From Chryseobacterium turcicum (GTDB taxonomy: Bacteria > Bacteroidota > Bacteroidia > Flavobacteriales > Weeksellaceae), in contig NZ_JAJNAY010000002.1 of assembly GCF_021010565.1 (NCBI RefSeq), forward strand, positions 930,001 to 994,000: a stretch of DNA of 64,000 nt. The letters run 5' to 3'. This document shows, piece after piece, positions 1-8,073 of the stretch. Both the position numbers and the translations under genes were made by a program. Under the pieces are notes generated by a model. That model ran no database searches, was not told where the DNA came from, and saw nothing but the letters and a program-made list of their open reading frames with translations. Positions within the stretch are counted from its first letter, which is position 1, and the number at the start of each line of letters is the position of its first letter.

Positions 1-47
1 ATTTATTGAAATGGTTTTCAATCTAAAATTCTAATTTTTTATTGATT

Positions 48-989
48 TTAAATTCCAAAATTGATAAAAAAGCTGAACCTAGATTTTGCTTCAATGTCTC
101 CTCCAGCCAAATTGGTATAAGTAGGCAGCATCAACTCTGTTCCCAAGCTAAACTTTTTGTAAGAAGCTTCAAAACCCAATTTTCCATACAAAGCACTGCC
201 CGCTGTTTTCGGAATATTCTCTTTGTATTGTCGGTTTCTGTCATACATTTCCCCCTGAAAACCAGCTTTTGCGAAAATAATCGTTTTAGCGCTTTCCTCA
301 ATCTTGTAAAATCCTGTAGCCGAATAATTCCATTGATTGCCGAACTGATAATGTTTTTTGTTTTCAGTTTTAATCGTATAGTCGGTATTGAGAAGTACAG
401 CCAGTTTATTTTTCTGAAATCTGTAATTCAAAACCGCCTGATAATCCCAACTTCCTGTTCCCAACTGAAAGCTAGGATTAACTCCCGAAATTCCTTTTTC
501 ATTAAATTTTCCTAGGGGAATTTTTACTCCTATTCCACCGTTCATCTGATGGCTTTTATTTTTTGAATTCAACAGTTGATACATTCCCATCAGATTAAAA
601 TCACCAATTCCGTTGATATTAATGTCGCCCTGTAACGTTTCCTTTTCGTGAAAATGGAAAGGTAAGCTTCCATAAACACTTAGTTTTTCCGTTAAAGGAA
701 TTTTCGCCCAAAGCTGAATGGTATTAAAATACTGGTCTTGAGTCAGGTCGTTTACAAACAAATTTTCTTTCGCTTTATAATGTTGCGCAAAATATTTAAT
801 CCCTATAAACTGAGGATTTAATAAAGACTCAAAACCGGAAGAACCATTTCCTGCAGCACATCCACACGCATCGCAATCATCAAAAATCATTTCATTAATA
901 TCATTTTGAATATATAAGCTGTCATTGATTGTCTTCGCTTGAAAATTATAAAACAAAATCAGACTTATCATAAAAATTATTTTCTTCAT
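48..989 (-). CDS. Outer-membrane barrel-like protein with Cys motif, last gene of MbnP/MbnH operon
   Basis: Protein of 313 aa with an N-terminal signal peptide (about residues 1-18). The mature start carries a short Cys motif, C39-x2-C42-x-C44, followed by Gly/Ser. The rest is alternating polar and aromatic strands typical of a small outer-membrane beta-barrel, of the kind often named only 'transporter'. It begins 11 bp after the di-haem peroxidase-like gene, so it is very probably cotranscribed with that gene and the MbnP-like gene upstream. A role in moving or sensing copper at the outer membrane is inference from this context. The exposed cysteines at the mature N-terminus could bind metal. 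The stop is TAA at 48-50. I do not recognise a named family with certainty. Confidence 0.75.
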   Translation of the reverse strand: MKKIIFMISLILFYNFQAKTINDSLYIQNDINEMIFDDCDACGCAAGNGSSGFESLLNPQFIGIKYFAQHYKAKENLFVNDLTQDQYFNTIQLWAKIPLTEKLSVYGSLPFHFHEKETLQGDININGIGDFNLMGMYQLLNSKNKSHQMNGGIGVKIPLGKFNEKGISGVNPSFQLGTGSWDYQAVLNYRFQKNKLAVLLNTDYTIKTENKKHYQFGNQWNYSATGFYKIEESAKTIIFAKAGFQGEMYDRNRQYKENIPKTAGSALYGKLGFEASYKKFSLGTELMLPTYTNLAGGDIEAKSRFSFFINFGI

Positions 990-1000
990 TTTAATAAAAA

Positions 1001-2047
1001 TTATTCTGCAAATTTTGGATTAGTAATAAAATTTTTGTCGGATAAAGTCTTTAGAAAAGTCAAAATAAATTGTTTTTCCTGAGTATTCATCGCAATTCCA
1101 ATATGATTATTCTGTTTCAATTGAGAATCAAGATTTGGATTATCTTCTACATTATCAGAATAAAAATTAAGTACTGCTTCCAATGTATAAAATCTTCCGT
1201 CGTGCATGTAAGGTGCTGTATATTCTACATTTCTTAAACTAGGAACTCTAAATTTCATCCAATCGTTTTGATTAAGCGTCACACGATGTCGCCCTGCATC
1301 TTTGAACTGAGTATTGTAATACATCCCTGTATTTCTAAAACTTTCGTCAGTAAACAGTTCGCCACTATGGCAGGAAGCACATTTCTGTTGAAACAAAGCC
1401 ATTCCCTGAGATTCTTCTGTTGAGAAATTTGCATTTCCTTGTTTAAAACGGTCATATTTTGAATCTGCCGAAATTAAAGTTGCCATAAACTGCGACAATG
1501 CTTTCAAAACTCTTTCTCCGGTCATATTTTCATCTCCGTAAGCCTGTTTAAAAAGCGTCTTATACATCTCATTTTTACTAAGTTTTGAAATCGCTTCAGG
1601 CATCGAGCTATCCATTTCATTTACATCCGTCATGGGAATAATAGGTTGCTCATTCAGATTATGAATCACACCATCCCACATATACCGTTTCAGGAACGCC
1701 ATATTCTGAATTGCAGGTGCATTTCTGATTCCGATTCTATCATCAATTCCGTGACTTACTGTATGACCGTGATGGGTAAATGCATTTTCCTGAATATGGC
1801 AAAATCCGCATGAGATTGTATTATTCCGCGATAATCGACCTTCATAAAATAATTTCCGCCCCAATTCCACTCCGTTTTTCGTAATCGGATTTTCATTTTT
1901 ATCAAAAGTCAATTCTGGGAAATAAGAAGGAAACTGAAGATTGAGAGCTTCATCTTTTTCTAAAGGTGAAATTACCTCATCCGAACACGAAATAAAATTT
2001 AGACAAAAAATAACGAACAATCCAATTTTTAAAATCTGCTTAATCAT
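1001..2047 (-). CDS. Di-haem cytochrome c peroxidase family protein, MbnH/MauG-like
   Basis: About 348 aa with two c-type haem sites, CGFCH (C80, C83, H84) and CASCH (C223, C226, H227), the layout of the bacterial CcpA/MauG family. A lipobox-like FISC near residue 21 suggests a membrane-anchored periplasmic lipoprotein. It lies directly downstream of an MbnP-like gene. In the characterised MbnP/MbnH pair the di-haem enzyme oxidises a Trp of MbnP to kynurenine to build a copper site, so that role is the best guess here rather than H2O2 scavenging. I chose the ATG at 2047, which overlaps the MbnP stop by 8 bp and leaves a normal signal peptide; an ATG three codons upstream (2056) is also possible. 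A plain cytochrome c peroxidase is the alternative. Confidence 0.85.
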   Translation of the reverse strand: MIKQILKIGLFVIFCLNFISCSDEVISPLEKDEALNLQFPSYFPELTFDKNENPITKNGVELGRKLFYEGRLSRNNTISCGFCHIQENAFTHHGHTVSHGIDDRIGIRNAPAIQNMAFLKRYMWDGVIHNLNEQPIIPMTDVNEMDSSMPEAISKLSKNEMYKTLFKQAYGDENMTGERVLKALSQFMATLISADSKYDRFKQGNANFSTEESQGMALFQQKCASCHSGELFTDESFRNTGMYYNTQFKDAGRHRVTLNQNDWMKFRVPSLRNVEYTAPYMHDGRFYTLEAVLNFYSDNVEDNPNLDSQLKQNNHIGIAMNTQEKQFILTFLKTLSDKNFITNPKFAE

Positions 2048-2867
2048 TGTGAACATGGTCTACTTTAAACATTTTGGCTAAATTATTCGTCACATTCACC
2101 AAATGCTGATTAGAACCCATCGCCATATCATTAGTTGTAGAAAGACTTAGAGGAGTCACACCACTTAAATATTGATTCAAATCAGCCAAAATATGAATCG
2201 AAGGTTTTATGCTTGCAGAAACTCTCGCCGTTGTCGGAAAATCTAACATCACCTCACGATATAAATCCGGAGTATTGTTTGCGATGACATTTCCCATATT
2301 CCCGGTATGATTCATAAATTCTGTATTCGCAGAACTGGTTCCATATTTCCCTTCCAGTTTTACGAAAATATATCCTGCAGCCCAAGACCAAGTCATACTT
2401 TCCTGCTTAGCTTTTTCCCAGAATTCTGCCTGTCCGTTTTGTCCGAGTAAATATGCATTTTGGCTGATTCCTAATCCGAATTTTATTTTTTTATAATTGT
2501 TTTTCGGAACTCCATCTAAATCTACATACACAATTCCTGCGGCTGCATTTGCCTGATTAATGATGAAAGCACCTTTGTCCGGATTATTTTCATTGTATTT
2601 GAATTCTTTTCCGTTTTCATCGATTAAAGTGATGTTACTTATAATATATTTTAAAGTTGAAAACTGATGTTTTTGTCCGCTTGATGAAGTTTGAGTTGTT
2701 TGATTGAGAACAATATCTCCAAGATTATTAAACCCGTTTTCGAATTTGAGCTGAAGTTTTCCGGAAGTTTCATTGCTTGTATCTTCGTCATCATTGTTTC
2801 GACAAGATGTAAAAGTTAGAAAAGTAAAGGCAATAAGGAATAATGATAAAAATTTATAAATTTTCAT
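2040..2867 (-). CDS. MbnP-family copper-binding lipoprotein
   Basis: 275 aa. An N-terminal hydrophobic segment ends in a lipobox-like TSC with Cys22, then an acidic linker and a beta-rich domain. The family hallmark is visible as MTWSWAAGYIF at residues 158-168, with Trp160 and Trp162; MbnP proteins have a conserved Trp in this kind of motif that the partner MbnH converts to kynurenine to create a copper site. Several His and Met residues, including a His/Asp-rich C-terminus (DHVHND), could add ligands. It is the first gene of a three-gene minus-strand operon and overlaps the di-haem partner. No methanobactin precursor or biosynthesis gene is visible nearby. Family assignment comes from the motif and the neighbour, not from a search. 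Confidence 0.82.
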   Translation of the reverse strand: MKIYKFLSLFLIAFTFLTFTSCRNNDDEDTSNETSGKLQLKFENGFNNLGDIVLNQTTQTSSSGQKHQFSTLKYIISNITLIDENGKEFKYNENNPDKGAFIINQANAAAGIVYVDLDGVPKNNYKKIKFGLGISQNAYLLGQNGQAEFWEKAKQESMTWSWAAGYIFVKLEGKYGTSSANTEFMNHTGNMGNVIANNTPDLYREVMLDFPTTARVSASIKPSIHILADLNQYLSGVTPLSLSTTNDMAMGSNQHLVNVTNNLAKMFKVDHVHND

Positions 2868-2907
2868 TGTTGATTTTTTAAGTTTAAATTTTAGAATAGA
2901 AATTTTG

Positions 2908-2926
2908 CTGAATGGGAATCATTCAG
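2908..2926 (-). other. Stem-loop in the mbnP leader
   Basis: CTGAATG and CATTCAG form a perfect 7-bp inverted repeat with a 5-base loop, about 40 bases upstream of the MbnP start. There is no T-run, so it is not an ordinary terminator. It could be an operator or an mRNA structure. I could not find a convincing TAnnTTTG box in 2868-3104. Confidence 0.35.
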
Positions 2927-3012
2927 TGACATTTAACCACAAAAGCTTTTATTAAAACACATTAGAATTTTAAAGTAAACTAATACTGTATAAAAAGAAC
3001 ACATAAGTTTTA

Positions 3013-3031
3013 AGAAAATCAAAGATTTTCT
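3013..3031 (-). terminator. Weak hairpin downstream of the CxGKC gene
   Basis: AGAAAATC and GATTTTCT pair perfectly over 8 bp around a 3-base loop, some 75 bases after the stop of the minus-strand gene ending at 3105. The tract after the stem is only TTAAAA, so termination is uncertain. Confidence 0.3.
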
Positions 3032-3104
3032 GTTATTGTAAACTTAAGCTATACTCTTAAGAATAAATGAAAAAGTCTTTTGTCGTTAAAATAAATATGA
3101 AAAC

Positions 3105-3473
3105 TTAAAAAACCGGCGGTCTGAAAATAAATTTTAAAAACAGAAAAGAATAATCTGTTTTATAAAGAAAATTGGAATGAGAAAAGATTGACTTTTCTGT
3201 CGTTGAACAAGCAATTATTTCGGGAAGAACATAGATATCAAGCAGTTTTTGTCCCGAATTTTTTGTTTTGTGTAAAGGTGAAGAATCTGTATCCGCTGTT
3301 TTCGATAATTCTTTAGCTAAATAACATTTACCATTACAGTTGAGCGTCAAATTTTTCTTATTAACGCACAATTCTTCACTGATGTATTGATAATTTACAG
3401 CATATTCCACCAACGGAATCAGAGGCCTGAAAACCGTAAAAAAGGTGAGAAATATGCTGCAAATTAAATTCAA
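3105..3473 (-). CDS. Small membrane-anchored CxGKC cysteine protein, paralogue 1
   Basis: 122 aa of unknown function. Residues 1-20 are hydrophobic with an Arg-Pro and a second Pro, probably a signal anchor. They are followed by Cys36, Cys46 and Cys50 in the pattern C-x9-C-x-G-K-C, then a charged KEL stretch, a variable middle and a conserved end, RPPVF. The protein at 5429-5791 has its three Cys at exactly the same residue numbers, the same Arg-Pro and a similar Pro-Pro ending, so the two are paralogues. The start is TTG, 4 bp after the stop of the superoxide dismutase gene, which implies cotranscription. A thiol or metal-binding role in the periplasm is inferred from the cysteines and the neighbours. 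No named family was recognised. Confidence 0.72.
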   Translation of the reverse strand: MNLICSIFLTFFTVFRPLIPLVEYAVNYQYISEELCVNKKNLTLNCNGKCYLAKELSKTADTDSSPLHKTKNSGQKLLDIYVLPEIIACSTTEKSIFSHSNFLYKTDYSFLFLKFIFRPPVF

Positions 3474-3477
3474 AAGA

Positions 3478-4152
3478 TTATTTTTTGCTTAAAGCTTCAT
3501 CATATCTTCTGCTGATTTCTTTCCAGTTGGTTACATTCCAGATTGCAGTTAAATAATCAGCTCTTTTGTTTTGATATTTTAAATAATAAGCATGCTCCCA
3601 AACATCAATTCCAAAAATTGGAGTTCCTTTTTCTTCTACAACATCCATCAAAGGATTATCTTGATTAGGCGTTGAAGAAACAAATAATTTTCCGTTTTTA
3701 TCAACAGAAAGCCATGCCCAACCCGAACCGAAACGGTCTGCACCTGCTTTAGCCATTTTTTCTTTAAAAGCTTCCATACTTCCGAAAGTATCATTGATTG
3801 CTTTTGCCAATTTTGCAGACGGTTGTGTATTTTTCTGTGGTGTAAGAACTGTCCAGAATAACTCATGATTGTAATGTCCACCCGCATTGTTTCTTACTGC
3901 CATTGGTAAAGTTCCGGCTTTTGAAAGAATCTCAAATAAAGTTTGCTTCTCCTGTGGAGTTCCGGCAATCGCTTTATTTAAATTGGCAACATACGCTGCT
4001 GCATGTTTAGAATAATGAATTTCCATGGTTTGCGCATCAATATTACCTTCCAGTGCATTGTAAGCGTATGGCAAAGGAGTCTGCTTAAACTGTGCAAACG
4101 CAAATTGCGCCGCAAAAACTGCACTTAATGCAGCGATTTTAAAAATCTTCAT
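3478..4152 (-). CDS. sodA: Secreted Mn/Fe superoxide dismutase
   Basis: 224 aa of the iron/manganese superoxide dismutase family, converting superoxide to oxygen and hydrogen peroxide. A clear signal peptide (about residues 1-20, ending AFAQ) places it in the periplasm or outside, which is unusual for this normally cytoplasmic enzyme. The metal ligands are visible: His46, His96 in [10 protein letters not shown], and Asp183 with His187 in DVWEHAYY. The GGH segment and the Gln in the NQDNPL loop follow the Mn-type rather than the classic Fe-type pattern. It is followed after 4 bp by a small CxGKC protein. The extra N-terminus accounts for the length over typical cytoplasmic forms of about 200 aa. 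The metal preference is inference. Confidence 0.93.
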   Translation of the reverse strand: MKIFKIAALSAVFAAQFAFAQFKQTPLPYAYNALEGNIDAQTMEIHYSKHAAAYVANLNKAIAGTPQEKQTLFEILSKAGTLPMAVRNNAGGHYNHELFWTVLTPQKNTQPSAKLAKAINDTFGSMEAFKEKMAKAGADRFGSGWAWLSVDKNGKLFVSSTPNQDNPLMDVVEEKGTPIFGIDVWEHAYYLKYQNKRADYLTAIWNVTNWKEISRRYDEALSKK

Positions 4153-4199
4153 AACTTTTTGTTTATATGGTTGAACATTTATTTCATTTTAGTTGAAAG

Positions 4200-4266
4200 C
4201 GGGGTGCTGGACAATGGAAGTTTTGTAGTTTGTTATTCGCTTCCAGGATTCGGCATCAAACATCCT
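4200..4266. repeat. Possible intergenic repeat copy, degenerate
   Basis: The stretch has GCTGGA...TGGAAG, then TTTTGTAG, then CTTCCAGG and GCATC, ending just outside the SCO stop codon. A similar arrangement (TTTTGTAG, CTTCCATC, CAGCC) lies at 6023-6090 after the P-type ATPase gene. Short inverted GGAAG/CTTCC elements of this sort are scattered in Chryseobacterium-like genomes. The match between the two copies is loose. Confidence 0.35.
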
Positions 4267-4269
4267 GCC

Positions 4270-4953
4270 TTATTTCAATAATTTTTTGATATCTTCGATT
4301 AAAATTTCTCTGTCTGGATGAAATTTCCCGTTCAATTTAGGGATTTTTCCTTCGGCGTCTTCATAATTCAATCCTGAATAATAGAGAATAGGCATATTTT
4401 CTTTATTGTATCGGCATCTTATATTTCCTTCTTTATCAACTAATGCAATCATACCGCTGTGATTGAGGTTTTCACTTTCATCTTCTTTGTCTCCCACATA
4501 AATATCAAACTCGTCAGCAAGATTTCCGATGTAAGCTCGGTCACCTGTCAGAAAATGCCAGTTTGGAGATTTTGCGCCAATCTTATGAGCATGTTGTTTT
4601 AATAATTCTGGGGTATCGTTTTCAGGGTCGATACTTATTGAGATGATTCCAAAATCAGGGTTGTTGATTTCGTCTTCAATAAATCTCATATTGGTATTCA
4701 TCACCGGACAAATCGTGGGACACTTGCTAAAGAAAAACTCCACTAAATATACTTTTCCAAGCATATCTTTATTGGTGATTTTCTTATTGTTTTGGTCCGT
4801 TAATTCAAAATCCGGAACTTTCATTACCGTATAAAGACTGCTTTTAAAATAGCTCATCCCAATACCAATTCCCAAAAACAACAAAGCGATTACCGCAATC
4901 GGAATAATGATTTTCTTTTTAGGGCTGCTTCCTGCCTTTTTATTTCTGGACAT
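4270..4953 (-). CDS. SCO1/SenC/PrrC family copper chaperone
   Basis: 227 aa from the chosen start. An N-terminal transmembrane anchor (about residues 14-34) precedes a thioredoxin-like domain. The SCO copper site is complete: Cys78 and Cys82 in KCPTICP and His165 in NLNHSGM. SCO proteins deliver copper to the CuA site of cytochrome oxidase or act as thiol-disulfide reductases in the periplasm. The ATG at 4953 gives a Lys-rich start directly before the membrane segment and overlaps the upstream YHS gene by 14 bp; an ATG at 4980 would add nine residues. It is cotranscribed with the YHS-domain lipoprotein gene. Which oxidase it serves cannot be told from the window. Confidence 0.92.
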   Translation of the reverse strand: MSRNKKAGSSPKKKIIIPIAVIALLFLGIGIGMSYFKSSLYTVMKVPDFELTDQNNKKITNKDMLGKVYLVEFFFSKCPTICPVMNTNMRFIEDEINNPDFGIISISIDPENDTPELLKQHAHKIGAKSPNWHFLTGDRAYIGNLADEFDIYVGDKEDESENLNHSGMIALVDKEGNIRCRYNKENMPILYYSGLNYEDAEGKIPKLNGKFHPDREILIEDIKKLLK

Positions 4954-5215
4954 ACTTCTCAGGATTTTTCTTAAATTCATCCTTGCAGTAGCTACTGCAA
5001 AAACCGTACGTTTTTCCTTTATAGACTGCCGTATCTTTCATATCATCTTCTGTTTTCATCTCACAAATAGGGTCGACAGCGTTCGCAAACTTCACTTTTT
5101 GAGTAGTTGTTTTTGCAGGAGTATTTTTCTTTTTATGCTTTACTTTCGGTGTTTCTTGTGCACAAGCCAATAATGAAACAGACAAAAAAGCCGTTAATAA
5201 AATCTTTGATTTCAT
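4940..5215 (-). CDS. YHS-domain lipoprotein
   Basis: 91 aa. A signal peptide ends in the lipobox LLAC (Cys18), followed by a Lys-rich linker and a YHS-type domain, VDPICEMK at 48-55 and [11 protein letters not shown] at 71-81. The cysteines (51, 73, 77) are arranged as in small metal-binding YHS/TRASH domains found in heavy-metal ATPases and copper proteins. Its stop overlaps the start of the SCO gene, so the pair is translated from one message. A periplasmic metal-binding or copper hand-over role beside SCO is inferred from the motif and the operon. Confidence 0.85.
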   Translation of the reverse strand: MKSKILLTAFLSVSLLACAQETPKVKHKKKNTPAKTTTQKVKFANAVDPICEMKTEDDMKDTAVYKGKTYGFCSSYCKDEFKKNPEKYVQK

Positions 5216-5411
5216 TTTATTTAAATTGAAATTAATATTGCTGAATAAACTGAATTGAGGCTTTAAACTAAATTTTGATATAAATTTAAACCATTAAAAT
5301 ATTTAAATGGTGAAGATTATTTAGGAAAATCAAATAGATTTTTAAGCATTTTAAATGCAATATCACTGGTTTGAGTATTCTATAAACCTTCAGAAAAAAT
5401 CTAACTAAGCA

Positions 5412-5438
5412 TTTAGTTTAAAAGAAAATTAAACTAAA
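5412..5438 (-). terminator. Inverted repeat at the end of CxGKC paralogue 2
   Basis: TTTAGTTTAA and TTAAACTAAA form a perfect 10-bp inverted repeat with a 7-base loop that overlaps the stop codon of the gene ending at 5429. The stem is AT-only apart from one G:C pair and lacks a clear T-run, so it is a weak terminator or an mRNA-end structure. Confidence 0.4.
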
Positions 5439-5791
5439 GGAGGATGGAATATTCGGGAGAAATACTCTGAAGAATATAAATGAATTCCGTTTAAAATTGG
5501 CTTTTCTGATTGTAAACCAGTGCTATTAAGAGTCGGAAATGAAAGAATCTCATGAGATAAAAAAACATCTAAACCTGCAATCTTAATATTTTGAGCATTA
5601 TTAGATTGTTTTTCTGTTTTTGCCAATTCTTTTTTTACAAAACATTTTCCCTTACAGTCAGATTCTATAATCTTTCTGTTTTCACAAAGATTTTTCACGA
5701 TGAAATCATAGTTGATTACATAATTTAACATTGGCAAAACTGGGCGAATTGCAATGGTAAAGACGATGAAAAAGGATAAGAAAAACTTCAA
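5429..5791 (-). CDS. Small membrane-anchored CxGKC cysteine protein, paralogue 2
   Basis: 120 aa, paralogue of the protein at 3105-3473. A hydrophobic N-terminus with an Arg-Pro (16-17) is followed by Cys36, Cys46 and Cys50 in C-x9-C-x-G-K-C, then KKELAKTEK, a variable part and a HPPLV end. Like its paralogue it begins with TTG; the matching Cys positions support both starts. A TAnnTTTG-like box at 5808-5815 would leave only a very short leader. It stands alone between the YHS/SCO operon and the Zn/Cd ATPase. The function is unknown; metal or thiol chemistry in the envelope is a guess from the motif and neighbours. Confidence 0.7.
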   Translation of the reverse strand: MKFFLSFFIVFTIAIRPVLPMLNYVINYDFIVKNLCENRKIIESDCKGKCFVKKELAKTEKQSNNAQNIKIAGLDVFLSHEILSFPTLNSTGLQSEKPILNGIHLYSSEYFSRIFHPPLV

Positions 5792-5960
5792 GTATCAAAC
5801 TTTATTACAAATATAGCACAGAAAATCGAGTTGGATGTTAATTTATGATGAATGTCAGTTTTAGAATGGAAATTTTTAGCTCCGAAGATTTCACGGATTT
5901 GCGCAGATGTTTGTGTTGATATTTTTATGCTTTGTCTGCAAAATTTATGTGAAAATAAGT

Positions 5961-6020
5961 TTTGGCTAAAGCCGAATACACTCTAAATTGAAAGGCGGGC
6001 TAAAGCCCACCCCTATTGAA
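5961..6020. repeat. REP-like GGCTAAAGCC intergenic repeat
   Basis: Two related short palindromes lie about 23 bases apart: GGCTAAAGCC at 5964-5973 and GGGCTAAAGCCC at 5997-6008, the latter inside GGCGGGCTAAAGCCCACCCC. The GC-rich block stands out from its AT-rich surroundings and sits in the 295-bp gap 5792-6086, which otherwise holds no gene. Short elements of this form are familiar from flavobacterial intergenic DNA; the copy number here cannot be judged. Confidence 0.55.
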
Positions 6021-6022
6021 TT

Positions 6023-6086
6023 TTGTAGCTGTATAATGCTTGCAGTCTGTTTGTAAACTTCAAGCACCTAGCTTCCATCATCCAGC
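6023..6086. repeat. Possible second copy of the CTTCCA-type intergenic element
   Basis: TTTTGTAG, CTAGCTTCCATC and CAGCC occur in the same order as in 4200-4266 and again end next to a minus-strand stop codon. The similarity is weak and partial. Confidence 0.3.
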
Positions 6087-8036
6087 CTAATTAAACTTCA
6101 TCCTCTGAATTCTTACTGCATTTAAAATAGCCAATAATGCTACACCGACATCGGCAAAAACAGCTTCCCACATTGTTGCCAAACCTCCTGCTCCTAAAAC
6201 CAAGACAATCGCTTTTACGGCAAATGCTAAAATAATATTCTGCCAAACTATTTTCTTAGTTTGTTTTCCTATGTTGATTGCCATTGGAATTTTACTCGGT
6301 TGGTCATCCTGGATTACTACATCGGCAGTTTCAATTGTGGCATCACTTCCCAAACCGCCCATTGCAATTCCCACATCGCTCAAAGCAACAACCGGCGCGT
6401 CGTTTACTCCGTCGCCTACAAAAGCAACCGTTTGATTTTTTGCTTTCAATTCTTTTACTTTATTCACTTTATCTTCGGGAAGCAAGTCTCCGAAAGCATT
6501 TTGAATTCCTAATTCATTCGCAACAAATTGTACCACCGAAGTTTTATCGCCACTTAGCATCGTAGTTTTCACATTTAATCCTCGTAATTTATCTATCGTT
6601 AAGTTCGCATCTTCTTTAATAGAATCTGCAATGGTAAGATATCCTACAAATTTTTTGTCGTACGCTACGGCAATCAAAGTATAAACAATGTTTTCAGTTT
6701 GTAAGTCGTAACTGATGTTGAATTTATCCATCAACTTAAAGTTTCCAACCAGCAATTCTTTTTCATTAATCGTTGCTTTTAAACCGTGTCCGGCAATCTC
6801 TTCTACGTTTTCTAATTGAATAGAATGGTCTATTTCACCCACAAACTGATGAATCGCAGTAGCAACAGGATGTGTACTCTGACTTTCGAGCACATTGACC
6901 TGTTTTAAAATTTCTTCTTTATTAAATTCATTCCCAAAATTTACTTCCTGAACTTTAAAAACACCTTCCGTCATCGTTCCAGTTTTATCCATCACTACAT
7001 TTTGAATATTGGCAAGAACATCTAAAAAGTTGCTTCCTTTAAACAGAATTCCATTTCTGCTTCCAGCTCCAATTCCTCCAAAATATCCCAATGGAATAGA
7101 AATTACCAAAGCACATGGACATGAGATTACCAGAAAGACCAAAGCTTTGTACAGCCAAGCTTTAAACTGATAATCGTCAACGAAAAAGTAAGGCAACAAG
7201 GTAATTCCTATCGCAAGAAACACTACAATCGGTGTATAAATTTTAGCAAATTTTCTGATGAACAACTCAGTCGGAGCCTTTTGTGAGGTGGCATTCTGAA
7301 CCATCTCCAGAATTTTGCTGAGTTTACTATCCTGATAAGCAGTGGTCACTTTTACCTGACTTACGGTATTTAAATTAATCATTCCTGCCAAAACCGTTTC
7401 ACCTTTAGACTTAGTATCAGGTTTACTTTCACCAGTGAGCGCAGAAGTATTAAAAGAAGCTTTTTCTGAAAGCAACTCTCCATCTAAACCCAATTTTTCC
7501 CCAGATTTCAACTGAATGATATCGTTGATATTTACTTTTTCAGCCTTTACTACTTTGGGAATTCCATTTTCTAAAATAGTTACCTCATCAGGACGCTGAT
7601 CGAGAAGAGATTTAATATTAGATTTAGCTTTGGTTACTGCCATTCCCTGAAAAACTTCGCCTACAGAATAAAATAACATTACGGCAACCCCTTCAGGATA
7701 TTCTCCTATAGCAAAAGCTCCAATCGTAGCAATTCCCATCAGGAAAAACTCAGAAAAAACATCCCCATTTGTAATGCTTTCAAAGGCTTCTTTTAAAACA
7801 GGAATTCCCACAGGAATGTACGCTATCAAATACCAAACGAGGCGAATCCAGCCATTAAACCATGTATTTTCAACGAAATTATCAAACGTAATTCCTATCA
7901 AAAGCAACACAAATGATATGATTGCGGGTAAAAAAAGCTGAAGCGTTGATTTATCTTGAACTTCGTGAGAATGATCATGGTCGTGACCTTCGTGGCTATG
8001 TTCTTTTTTAGGTTTTGTACTGCAACATTCTTCCAT
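6087..8036 (-). CDS. P1B-type heavy-metal ATPase, Zn/Cd/Pb class
   Basis: 649 aa. The membrane CPC motif (306-308, in SCPCALVISIP), the phosphorylation loop DKTGT (Asp350), TGES, the HP locus (STHPVA) and GDGVNDAP are all present. The C-terminal membrane segment, with DVGVALLAILNAVR, matches the Zn/Cd/Pb exporters (ZntA/CadA) rather than Cu exporters. In place of an HMA domain the N-terminus is short, with a Cys-Cys pair and a His/Asp-rich run at 13-24 that can bind zinc. The ATG at 8036 was chosen because the reading-frame extension to 8111 would run into the Fur-family gene and lacks family similarity. It exports divalent metal from the cytoplasm. The Fur-family gene upstream and an inverted repeat at 8074-8088 suggest metal-dependent control. 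Confidence 0.93.
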   Translation of the reverse strand: MEECCSTKPKKEHSHEGHDHDHSHEVQDKSTLQLFLPAIISFVLLLIGITFDNFVENTWFNGWIRLVWYLIAYIPVGIPVLKEAFESITNGDVFSEFFLMGIATIGAFAIGEYPEGVAVMLFYSVGEVFQGMAVTKAKSNIKSLLDQRPDEVTILENGIPKVVKAEKVNINDIIQLKSGEKLGLDGELLSEKASFNTSALTGESKPDTKSKGETVLAGMINLNTVSQVKVTTAYQDSKLSKILEMVQNATSQKAPTELFIRKFAKIYTPIVVFLAIGITLLPYFFVDDYQFKAWLYKALVFLVISCPCALVISIPLGYFGGIGAGSRNGILFKGSNFLDVLANIQNVVMDKTGTMTEGVFKVQEVNFGNEFNKEEILKQVNVLESQSTHPVATAIHQFVGEIDHSIQLENVEEIAGHGLKATINEKELLVGNFKLMDKFNISYDLQTENIVYTLIAVAYDKKFVGYLTIADSIKEDANLTIDKLRGLNVKTTMLSGDKTSVVQFVANELGIQNAFGDLLPEDKVNKVKELKAKNQTVAFVGDGVNDAPVVALSDVGIAMGGLGSDATIETADVVIQDDQPSKIPMAINIGKQTKKIVWQNIILAFAVKAIVLVLGAGGLATMWEAVFADVGVALLAILNAVRIQRMKFN

Positions 8037-8052
8037 AATAAATGATTTTAAA

Positions 8053-8060
8053 CAAATGTA
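8053..8060 (-). promoter_or_regulatory. Candidate -7 box for the Zn/Cd ATPase
   Basis: On the minus strand this reads TACATTTG, a perfect TAnnTTTG flavobacterial -7 element, 17 bases before the ATG at 8036. A TTG 15 bp further upstream could be the -33 element, but the spacing is short. Confidence 0.45.
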
Positions 8061-8073
8061 GTGCCTATGTAAA

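Noticed and set aside
42..515. Plus-strand frame opposite the barrel gene
   Set aside because: It is a shadow of the minus-strand gene at 48-989, with no family features and no promoter.
1001..2047. Simple cytochrome c peroxidase without a link to copper
   Set aside because: The overlap with an MbnP-like gene makes the MbnH-type role more likely, although peroxidase activity is not excluded.
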